Shown: piece after piece, positions 6,691 through 13,165 of the stretch
Numbering within the stretch: the stretch's first letter is position 1
Layout: the number at the start of each line of letters is the position of its first letter
Source: Corynebacterium urinipleomorphum
Lineage (GTDB): Bacteria; Actinomycetota; Actinomycetes; Mycobacteriales; Mycobacteriaceae
Assembly: GCF_900155535.1 (NCBI RefSeq)
Contig: NZ_LT706962.1
Location: 180,662-215,789 of the forward strand
DNA length: 35,128 nt
Direction of reading: 5' to 3'
The notes under the pieces: generated by a model
Told to the model about the DNA's origin: nothing
The model's input: only the letters and a program-made list of their open reading frames with translations
Databases searched by the model: none
Made by a program: the position numbers and the translations under genes

Positions 6691-7788
6691 TCAGGGTCGG
6701 GCCACGAGCTCGAACGCGATCGGATCAATCTCGATGCCGTTGACCACCACAGACACAGCCTGGGTGCCGGCGTAGTAGGTGCGTGTTCCGGTGACGGCGA
6801 AGGAGTGGTTCTTGGTCAGGTCGCGTTCCTCGCCGGGAGCGAGGGTGAAGCGGCCGAGGCGGAATGAGGTGGGGCGGAGGGCCCCGTTCTTCTTCAGGAA
6901 GTGCATGCGGTAGTCGACGAGAATTTCGCGGGGTGCGTCGGAAGTGTTCACAACCCGGGCGTGCAGCTGAGCCTTCTCGCCGATGGTCACGCGCTCCGGG
7001 AACTCCACGGAGACGAGCTCGACGGCATCGGTCGCGGCGAATCCCACGGCGGCAAGGGCGTTCGGGTCGCCCTTTTTCACCAGGCTGCGCAAGCCGCGCT
7101 CGGCCACCCAGGTGACGGCGGGGGAGTCGTCGATAGACAGCCACCGCTCGGCGGTAGCTACGGCCAGTTCGGGGTGGGTGCGGGCGATATCGTTCAGGTT
7201 GTTGGCCACGGAGGTGCGCACGTAGATCGACTCATCGGCGAACAGGCGGTCGAGCACGGGAATGATGGGGGTGGGATCGTCCAGAAACGGGCGGTGGACG
7301 GGGGCCCAGGGGAGACGGGGGCGGATGCCCTCCGTCGATAAGCGGCGCACGTTGTGGCTTGTCGAGCGCGACCATTCGTCAACGCGTGTCATGGTCAGCT
7401 CGGGGTATCGCGCGAGGTACGGCCGCACGGCCCACTCGCCGGTGAACGCGCGGGTCAAGGCCTCCGTCGCGTCGAGGGACATCTCGGGGTGCTTGAGTCC
7501 GTAGTCCTCGATGAAGCGGCTCACGGGCCACAGGTGGAACGCGTGGTTGAAGTATCCCTCGCCCTCCGCGAGTTCGGGGCCGAGCTTGTCGACGACCCCC
7601 GCAACCGCCTCCTCATAGTCTCCCGGGAGCCGGTCGCGCAGGCCCCTGGCGAAGACCCCGACGCGGTCCTTGATTTCCTTATCGTCGACGCGGGGCGCGA
7701 CCCAGGCCGCGTACTCGTCGCCGTCGATGCCCAACTGATCGCCCAGTTTCCTGGCTGTGTCGGCGCTGAAGAAGTACTTCATCTTCAT
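6691..7788 (-). CDS. alkC: AlkC-type DNA alkylation repair glycosylase (HEAT-like repeats plus C-terminal Ig-like domain)
   Basis: The protein has 365 residues. The first two thirds are alpha-helical HEAT-like repeats, with signatures YFNHAFHLWPVSRFIEDYG, STEGIRPRLPWA and YVRTSVANNLNDIARTHPE, typical of the AlkC branch of the AlkC/AlkD family. These enzymes excise 3-methyladenine-type lesions without flipping the base. The last ~115 residues (VSVEFPERVTIGEKAQLHA ... NGIEIDPIAFELV) are beta-rich and match the Ig-like domain that in AlkC contacts DNA. ATG 7788 is chosen over ATG 7797 because TAGAAT lies exactly 7 nt before it. A LexA-box-like palindrome abuts that -10, so the gene is likely SOS-induced. 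Neighbours are an ADP-ribosylglycohydrolase, ku and ligD. Confidence 0.88.
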   Translation of the reverse strand: MKMKYFFSADTARKLGDQLGIDGDEYAAWVAPRVDDKEIKDRVGVFARGLRDRLPGDYEEAVAGVVDKLGPELAEGEGYFNHAFHLWPVSRFIEDYGLKHPEMSLDATEALTRAFTGEWAVRPYLARYPELTMTRVDEWSRSTSHNVRRLSTEGIRPRLPWAPVHRPFLDDPTPIIPVLDRLFADESIYVRTSVANNLNDIARTHPELAVATAERWLSIDDSPAVTWVAERGLRSLVKKGDPNALAAVGFAATDAVELVSVEFPERVTIGEKAQLHARVVNTSDAPREILVDYRMHFLKKNGALRPTSFRLGRFTLAPGEERDLTKNHSFAVTGTRTYYAGTQAVSVVVNGIEIDPIAFELVARP

Positions 7789-7795
7789 GCCGGAC

Positions 7796-7801
7796 ATTCT
7801 A
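7796..7801 (-). promoter_or_regulatory. -10 element (TAGAAT), leaderless start of alkC
   Basis: TAGAAT on the - strand is followed by GTCCGGC and ATG 7788. It is a near-consensus actinobacterial -10. The alternative ATG 7797 would lie inside it. Confidence 0.6.
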
Positions 7802-7815
7802 CGAACATTTGTTCG
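7802..7815. promoter_or_regulatory. LexA/SOS box (CGAACATTTGTTCG) at the alkC promoter
   Basis: The site is a palindrome CGAAC-ATTT-GTTCG. It matches the LexA operator core GAACN4GTTC used by Corynebacterium, Mycobacterium and Bacillus, and including flanks it fits 14 of 16 positions of the corynebacterial pattern TCGAACANNTGTTCGA. It directly abuts the alkC -10 on the upstream side, between -10 and -35, where LexA would block RNA polymerase. It also lies about 74 bp upstream of the divergent ADP-ribosylglycohydrolase start, so an effect there is possible but less certain. Confidence 0.75.
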
Positions 7816-7888
7816 CCGAGGTAGGCGGCATGGTTCAGGCTGTGTCCTATGGTGTCCAGTAGATCAGGGCGAAGACACAGGAGGAAGC

Positions 7889-8791
7889 ATGGAAACGACA
7901 ATTCTCAGCCGCGTGCGCGGCGCGATGTACGGCCAAATCATCGGCGACAACCTGGGCGCGTTGGTGGAGTTCAGCTCCCCGGAGGAAATCAGTGCGTGGT
8001 ACCCGGACGGTGTGCGGGAGCTCACGGGGGGCGGGCCGTTCAACGTCGTGCCGGGCCAGCCGACAGATGATTCGGAGCTGGCGCTTGCCCTCGCGCGGAG
8101 CATGGTTCGCTGTGGCGGGTACGACCAAGATGATGTTCGGGAGTCTTATCGGCGCTGGGCAGCGTCGGATCCTTTCGACATCGGGTTCACGTGTGCCGCG
8201 GCGCTCACCCCGCCGTTCACCCTGGACGCGTCGAAGAAGTCCAACGGCGCTCTCATGCGGGTCAGCCCGGTCGCGATGGCCTACTACCGTGACCCAGCCC
8301 AGGCTGCTGAACTCGCCCGGACCGATGCAGCGTTGACGCACCCGAACGACTACACGGTGGCGGTGAACGGGCTCTACACGGAGGCGTTGGCGCGGGTCAT
8401 CGGTGGTGTCGCGCCGCGGGAGTCGCTGCTGGAAGCGGCAGGCGCGCTCAGCGGCGAGGTGGAGGAGTTTTTCACGGCCCCGCCGGTGGACGTGGCCTCC
8501 CGCCAGATCGGTTTCGTGCGCCATGCGCTGCATCTGACGTGCTACTACGCCGTTCACGGAACCGACTTCGAGGAGGACCTCGTGGCCATCGTGGGCATGG
8601 GCGGTGACACCGACACCAACGCCGCGATCGCCGGCGCATTCCTCGGGGCGGTGTACGGTGAGGGTGGCATCCCGCAACGGTGGCGCGCCGTTATCGACGG
8701 ATACAGCACCGATGACGGTGGCCGGCCGGAAGAATACTCTGCTGAAGGGGCGCTGGATCTCGCGGACCAGCTAGCTTCGCTCGGAGAGTAG
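7889..8791 (+). CDS. ADP-ribosylglycohydrolase (ARH/DraG family)
   Basis: The protein has 300 residues, the normal single-domain length. The family removes ADP-ribose from modified macromolecules using two Mg ions. The N-terminal RGAMYGQIIGDNLGALVEF, the metal-binding TDDSE at 59-63 and the C-terminal MGGDTDTNAAIAGAF (Asp240 and Asp242) supply the expected metal ligands. ATG 7889 follows a good GAGGAAG ribosome-binding site; a longer frame from 7757 runs back over the alkC gene and is rejected. Candidate -10 TATGGT at 7848-7853. The natural target (protein, nucleic acid or a small metabolite) is unknown. Its 3' end overlaps the convergent DJ-1/PfpI gene by 21 bp. Confidence 0.92.
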   Translation: METTILSRVRGAMYGQIIGDNLGALVEFSSPEEISAWYPDGVRELTGGGPFNVVPGQPTDDSELALALARSMVRCGGYDQDDVRESYRRWAASDPFDIGFTCAAALTPPFTLDASKKSNGALMRVSPVAMAYYRDPAQAAELARTDAALTHPNDYTVAVNGLYTEALARVIGGVAPRESLLEAAGALSGEVEEFFTAPPVDVASRQIGFVRHALHLTCYYAVHGTDFEEDLVAIVGMGGDTDTNAAIAGAFLGAVYGEGGIPQRWRAVIDGYSTDDGGRPEEYSAEGALDLADQLASLGE

Positions 8792-9460
8792 CCGCACAAC
8801 TTCCTTGCCCACGCCCGCCGCGGACATCGGGTTCTGCCCGGTCACGAGCGTGCCGTCCGTGACCACGTGCTCCGTCATGGGAATTGTCGCGGTGGTGTAC
8901 TCGCCGGCCTCCGCTTCGAGCTTTTCCTCGAGAGAGTACGGGACTGCATCGGCGCGGCGGGCGAGCTTCTCTTCCGTCCACGTGTAACCGGTGGCCTTCT
9001 TGCCCGACAAGAGAGTGCCGCCGGAAGGGAGCGGCACGTCGAGCAGACCGGCAGGGCCGTGGCACACAGCGGAAACGATTGTGCCGTTCTCAGTGAAGTC
9101 GGCGAGCAGTGTCTTCAACGCCGGATCGTCGAAATCGAACAGGGTGCCGTGGCCGCCGATGAGGTAGACGGCGTCAAAGTCTTCTGCGTTGAGGCCTGAG
9201 ACAGCCGGGGTGTCGTCGAGCTGCGACATGAACTCGCGGTCCTGGTACCGCTTTGCGGTGCCGCCCAAGTTGATCACCGGTGGCTGGAGGCTCACCGGGT
9301 CAATGGGGATCTCGCCGCCCGTGATGCTGGCCAGTGTCACGTCGTGGCCGGTCTCAGTCAACTCGTCGTAAAAGTGGGTGTATTCGCCCAGCCACATGCC
9401 GGTGCGGTGCCCGGTCTTCTCGTAACGGCTGGCGCTGGTGGAAATAGCTAGTACCTTCAT
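8771..9460 (-). CDS. DJ-1/PfpI-superfamily protein (type 1 glutamine amidotransferase-like, Hsp31 group)
   Basis: The protein has 229 residues. The nucleophile elbow AVCHGPAG places Cys133 and His134 in the expected positions, and Glu26 (MWLGEYTHFYDE) is the acidic residue that pairs with the cysteine. The GGHGTLFDF segment forms the oxyanion region. This matches the Hsp31/HchA-like group, whose members are glyoxalase III-type enzymes and stress chaperones; a role in repairing glycated protein or DNA has been claimed but is contested. A -10 TATGGT lies 8 nt before ATG 9460. It lies downstream of ku on the same strand (56-nt gap) and converges on the ADP-ribosylglycohydrolase gene. Confidence 0.88.
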   Translation of the reverse strand: MKVLAISTSASRYEKTGHRTGMWLGEYTHFYDELTETGHDVTLASITGGEIPIDPVSLQPPVINLGGTAKRYQDREFMSQLDDTPAVSGLNAEDFDAVYLIGGHGTLFDFDDPALKTLLADFTENGTIVSAVCHGPAGLLDVPLPSGGTLLSGKKATGYTWTEEKLARRADAVPYSLEEKLEAEAGEYTTATIPMTEHVVTDGTLVTGQNPMSAAGVGKEVVRLLSERS

Positions 9461-9468
9461 GCCGTCCC

Positions 9469-9474
9469 ACCATA
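9469..9474 (-). promoter_or_regulatory. -10 element (TATGGT), short-leader or leaderless start of the DJ-1/PfpI gene
   Basis: TATGGT on the - strand lies 8 nt before ATG 9460, and no Shine-Dalgarno is present. The gene could thus be transcribed independently of ku. Confidence 0.4.
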
Positions 9475-9516
9475 GGCTTTTTCGGCGGGACGGCGCTGGG
9501 GTGGCGGGGAAGGGGA

Positions 9517-10509
9517 CTACGCGCTCTTGGAGGTCTTCTGGCTCGCCTTCTTCGCAGTCTTCTTGGTGGCCTTCTTAGTCGACTTCTTAGTGTTATTCTT
9601 CTCGGTCGATTTCGACGATTTCTTGGCCGTCTTCTTAGCGGTCTTCTTCGTTGCCTTCTTGTCGTCTCCGCCGTCCTTATCGTCCTTGTCGGCCTTGCCG
9701 CCGGATTTGCGGCCGAGCGACGCCTTCAGGGCGGCCATGAGGTCGACCACATCGGCGTCCTCGCCGTCACCGTCACCGGAGTTGCCTCCAGAACCGGACT
9801 TTGCGCCGAAAGTCTCCTCGGTGTCGAGGGTGTCGCCCTGGGCAAACTTGGCGTCGATAAGCTTGCGCAATTCAATCTGGTAGTCGTCCTCGAACTCCTC
9901 GGGCGTGAAGTCGGAGGAGTACTGCTCGACGAGGGCGGAGGAGAGCTCGAGTTCTTTCTTGCCGATCTTCGCCTTGGAGTGGGCGCCCTTGAAGTCGACA
10001 TCGCGGACCTCGTCGGCCCAGTGCATGCCCTGCAGGACAAGGACGTTCCCGCGGACGTGGAGCGCACCCAGGCGGGTCTTCTGGCGCAGGGCGAATTTCA
10101 CGATCGCGGTGCGGTCCGTCTCCTTCAGGGTTTCGCGCAGGAGTAGGTAGGACTTCGGGGTCTTGCCCTCAGGCTCGAGGTAGTAGGACTTCTCCATCAT
10201 GATCGGGTCGACTTGGTCCGCGGGAACGAATTGGACCACCTCGATCTCGTTATTGTCTGCCTCTGGCAGGGAATCGAAATCCTCGTCGGTGAGCACGACG
10301 GTGTCGCCGTCCTCCTCGAAGGCCTTGTCGATGTCGCTGTATTCGACAATCTCCCCGCACACCTCGCAGCGCCGCTCGTAGCGGATGCGGCCGCCATCCT
10401 CGTCGTGGACTTGATGGAAAGAGATGTCGTGGTCCTCGGTTGCTCCGTAGGCTTTGACGGGAACGTTGACAAGGCCGAATGTGATGGATCCGCTCCAGAT
10501 TGCGCGCAT
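9517..10509 (-). CDS. ku: Bacterial Ku, DNA end-binding protein of NHEJ
   Basis: The protein has 330 residues. The N-terminus MRAIWSGSITFGLVNVPVKAY and the blocks HDEDGGRIRYERRCEVCGE and EKSYYLEPEG are diagnostic of prokaryotic Ku, which forms a homodimeric ring on double-strand break ends and recruits LigD. After the core, a Ser/Thr- and Lys-rich low-complexity tail of roughly 60 residues (repeated KKTAKK/KKSTKK units) resembles the basic Ku extensions of mycobacteria and other actinobacteria, thought to bind DNA and modulate threading. The frame extends to 10662, but MRAIWSG at 10509 is the family start and has TACACT 6 nt upstream. It is divergent from ligD with a 61-bp gap. Confidence 0.97.
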   Translation of the reverse strand: MRAIWSGSITFGLVNVPVKAYGATEDHDISFHQVHDEDGGRIRYERRCEVCGEIVEYSDIDKAFEEDGDTVVLTDEDFDSLPEADNNEIEVVQFVPADQVDPIMMEKSYYLEPEGKTPKSYLLLRETLKETDRTAIVKFALRQKTRLGALHVRGNVLVLQGMHWADEVRDVDFKGAHSKAKIGKKELELSSALVEQYSSDFTPEEFEDDYQIELRKLIDAKFAQGDTLDTEETFGAKSGSGGNSGDGDGEDADVVDLMAALKASLGRKSGGKADKDDKDGGDDKKATKKTAKKTAKKSSKSTEKNNTKKSTKKATKKTAKKASQKTSKSA

Positions 10510-10515
10510 GACCGC

Positions 10516-10521
10516 AGTGTA
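10516..10521 (-). promoter_or_regulatory. -10 element (TACACT), leaderless start of ku
   Basis: TACACT on the - strand is followed by GCGGTC and ATG 10509. It sits in the 61-bp ku/ligD divergent region; no LexA-type palindrome is present there. Confidence 0.5.
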
Positions 10522-10557
10522 CGTGGGTCGTGCGGGACGGCGGATCGGCGGCTGAGG

Positions 10558-10564
10558 AAGGAGG
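10558..10564 (+). promoter_or_regulatory. Ribosome-binding site of ligD (AAGGAGG)
   Basis: A perfect AAGGAGG lies 6 nt before GTG 10571 and fixes that start. ligD is therefore leadered while the divergent ku appears leaderless. Confidence 0.7.
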
Positions 10565-10570
10565 TGTGCC

Positions 10571-12997
10571 GTGGTGGGGAAGAACGAGTACTCGGTGGGC
10601 GGGCGCACGTTGACGGTGAGCAACCTGGACAAGGTGCTGTACCCGGCGACGGGCACGACCAAGGCCGAGGTGATGCAGTACTACCTCGAGGTTGCTGACG
10701 TGCTCATCCCACAGGTGGCGCGGCGCCCGGTGACGCGGAAGCGGTTCCCGGACGGGGTGGCGGCGGAGCCGTTCTTCCGCAAAGACCTGGAGGATTCCGC
10801 ACCTGAGTGGATCCCGTTCGGAATTCTCGCGCACAAGGAATCGACGAACCGGTACCCGTTGGCGGAGGAGCCCGCCGTTCTCGCCTGGTTCGCGCAGGTC
10901 GCAGCACTGGAGCTGCACACGCCCCAGTGGCGCTTCGGGGAGCACGGGTATCCAGCCAATCCGGACCGTCTGGTGCTGGACCTCGACCCGGGCCCCGGTG
11001 TGGGGCTGTCCGAGTGCGCGGAGGTAGCGCGCTGGTGCAAGGAAATCCTCGATGGCATGGGGATGGAATCCGTCCCGGTCACCTCCGGCTCGAAAGGCAT
11101 CCACCTCTACGCCGCGTTGGACGGACGCAGCACCGCTGAGCAAGTGTCCGCCGTAGCCAAGGAGCTCGCCCGCGCGCTCGAAGCGGATAATCCGGACACT
11201 GTCACGTCGGTGATGAAGAAGCAGCAGCGGGAGGGCAAAGTCTTCATCGATTGGAGCCAGAACAACGGCAAGAAGACCACGGTGGCGCCGTACTCCCTGC
11301 GCGGCCGCGAGCGCCCGACTGTGGCAGTGCCGCGCACGTGGGAGGAGCTCGAAGATCCGGGGCTGCGCCAGCTCGAGTACACGGACGTGCTTCAACGCGT
11401 GGCGGAAGGCACGGACCCGATCGCACCGCTCGGGCTCACCGTCGAGCATGACCGCTTATCGACGTACCGATCCATGCGCGACCCCTCCAAAACCGCAGAA
11501 CCGGTGCCCGCTGCCTCCCCGCGGGCGCGCACAGAGGGTGACCCGATCTTTGTGATTCAGGAGCACCGCGCATCCTCCCTGCACTGGGATGTGCGCTTTG
11601 AACGCGACGGTGTTCTCGTTTCCTGGGCCGTGCCCAAAGGGCCGCCGTTGGACCCGGACACGAACCGGTTGGCGGTGCAGACGGAGGACCATCCGATTGA
11701 GTACGCGACATTTTCCGGAACCATCGCCAAGGGCGAGTACGGCGCGGGGGAGGTGGAGATCTGGGACTCCGGCACTATTGAGGTGGAGAAGTGGCGCCAA
11801 GGCAAAGAGGTCATCGCGGTGCTGCACGGCCAGCCCGACGGCGGCCTCGGTGGCGTCCCGCGGCGCTACGCCATGATTCACACCGCCGGGATGGGTGGGC
11901 ACGCAGGCGCTAAAGCGGACAACCAGTGGCTGATGAAATTCATGAAGGACCAGTCGGCGGGCACGGCGGCGGCGAACCCTGAACCGGAAGGCTCTGCCAC
12001 GGCCCCGTACACAGTCACGGACCTGCCCGAACCGATGTTGGCCACCACTGGCACCGAGGCCGATATTCGCCTGAGCCGGAAAGACGGTGAGAAATGGGCC
12101 TACGAGATGAAGTGGGACGGGTACCGGATTCTCGCCGGGGTGGGAGGTGGCGGCGTGGTGCTGTCCAGTCGTAATGGCAAGGACTACACCGATCACTTCC
12201 CGCAGCTGCAGGAACTGGTGGAGCTCGTGGAAGGAGGGGCGGTGCTCGACGGCGAGGTGGTCGCGCTCGATGAGAACGGCCGGCCCGACTTCGGTGCATT
12301 GCAGGAGCTGCACAGCGGGGATGTGGGGCCGGAGTCGGTGGAAATCCGGTACATGGTCTTCGACATTCTCTCGGTGGGCGGCCTGGGGGAGGCGGGGCGG
12401 TCGCTCTTGCGCACCCCATACGAGGAGCGCAGGCAGATTCTCCGGGACACGGTGTCTGAGGGCGAATATGTGTCGGTGCCGCCGGCACATACGGGCACGC
12501 TCGAGCAGGCGACGGCGGTCAGCCGCGAACTCAAACTCGAAGGTGTGGTGGCTAAGCGGCTTAGCTCCGTCTACCTGCCCGGCAAGCGCGGTTCCGCGTG
12601 GCTGAAAATGAAGTTCCAAATCCACCAGGAAGTCGTGGTGGTGGGGGTGCGGGAAGGGAAAGGCAGCCGTGCGGGTGGCATCGGTTCGCTTCTGTTGGCG
12701 GTGCCCGACGAGGAATCAGGGGAGCTCAGCTACGCCGGGCGCGTCGGTACGGGGTTCAACTCGAAGCAGCTGAAAAACATGGAAGAGAAGTTGAGGGAGG
12801 GGGAGGTGGAAGAGGCGCAGATAAGCAATGTGCCCCAGGAAGACCGCGACGGCGTTTGGTGGGTGACTCCGGAATTCGTCGGCGAAGTGGCGCTGGCAGG
12901 CCGGACGCGCGACGGAAAGGTGCGGCACGCTGTGTGGCGTGGCTGGCGCGACGACAAGGAACCGGGTGATGTTCGCTGGACGGACGAACTCCGGTGA
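10571..12997 (+). CDS. ligD: Multifunctional ATP-dependent DNA ligase D (polymerase-phosphoesterase-ligase)
   Basis: The protein has 808 residues with three domains in the order found in mycobacterial LigD. The primase-polymerase domain (about 10-290) has the metal-binding DLDP at 137-140, SGSKGIHLY and a third acid in FIDW (Asp227). The 3'-phosphoesterase domain (about 325-460) has EHRASSLHWDVRFE and HPIEYATFSG. The ligase domain (about 485-808) has the adenylated lysine in KWDG (Lys514), DGEVVALDE, EGVVAKR and WLKMK. It fills gaps, trims 3' ends and seals breaks held by Ku, the divergent neighbour. The start is GTG with AAGGAGG 6 nt upstream. All motifs are intact, so the pair is probably functional. 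Confidence 0.97.
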   Translation: MVGKNEYSVGGRTLTVSNLDKVLYPATGTTKAEVMQYYLEVADVLIPQVARRPVTRKRFPDGVAAEPFFRKDLEDSAPEWIPFGILAHKESTNRYPLAEEPAVLAWFAQVAALELHTPQWRFGEHGYPANPDRLVLDLDPGPGVGLSECAEVARWCKEILDGMGMESVPVTSGSKGIHLYAALDGRSTAEQVSAVAKELARALEADNPDTVTSVMKKQQREGKVFIDWSQNNGKKTTVAPYSLRGRERPTVAVPRTWEELEDPGLRQLEYTDVLQRVAEGTDPIAPLGLTVEHDRLSTYRSMRDPSKTAEPVPAASPRARTEGDPIFVIQEHRASSLHWDVRFERDGVLVSWAVPKGPPLDPDTNRLAVQTEDHPIEYATFSGTIAKGEYGAGEVEIWDSGTIEVEKWRQGKEVIAVLHGQPDGGLGGVPRRYAMIHTAGMGGHAGAKADNQWLMKFMKDQSAGTAAANPEPEGSATAPYTVTDLPEPMLATTGTEADIRLSRKDGEKWAYEMKWDGYRILAGVGGGGVVLSSRNGKDYTDHFPQLQELVELVEGGAVLDGEVVALDENGRPDFGALQELHSGDVGPESVEIRYMVFDILSVGGLGEAGRSLLRTPYEERRQILRDTVSEGEYVSVPPAHTGTLEQATAVSRELKLEGVVAKRLSSVYLPGKRGSAWLKMKFQIHQEVVVVGVREGKGSRAGGIGSLLLAVPDEESGELSYAGRVGTGFNSKQLKNMEEKLREGEVEEAQISNVPQEDRDGVWWVTPEFVGEVALAGRTRDGKVRHAVWRGWRDDKEPGDVRWTDELR

Positions 12998-13165
12998 GAA
13001 GCAGGGGTGAAATAGGAAGGAAAAATTTTCGGGCGATGCGGACGAATGCCTGAATTCTTGTTTCATCCGTACTATATTCCTCACCAAAGTAATTTGTATC
13101 ACTAATGCAGCTGACTGTGTTTCGGCGCAAAGATATGGATTGCGGGATACACCACAAGTAGAGGA

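Noticed and set aside
9517..9760. AAG/AAC-rich end of ku considered as a separate repeat element or frameshifted region
   Set aside because: The frame is open and continuous; Lys-rich tails are normal in actinobacterial Ku.
10510..10570. LexA box sought in the ku/ligD divergent promoter
   Set aside because: No GAACN4GTTC-type palindrome is present, so SOS control of NHEJ is not supported.
10250..11449. Long - strand frame spanning ku and ligD
   Set aside because: It runs through two diagnostic genes and is a by-product of high GC; composition is Arg/His-rich without family features.
11456..12625. 389-codon - strand frame opposite ligD
   Set aside because: Shadow of the LigD phosphoesterase and ligase domains.
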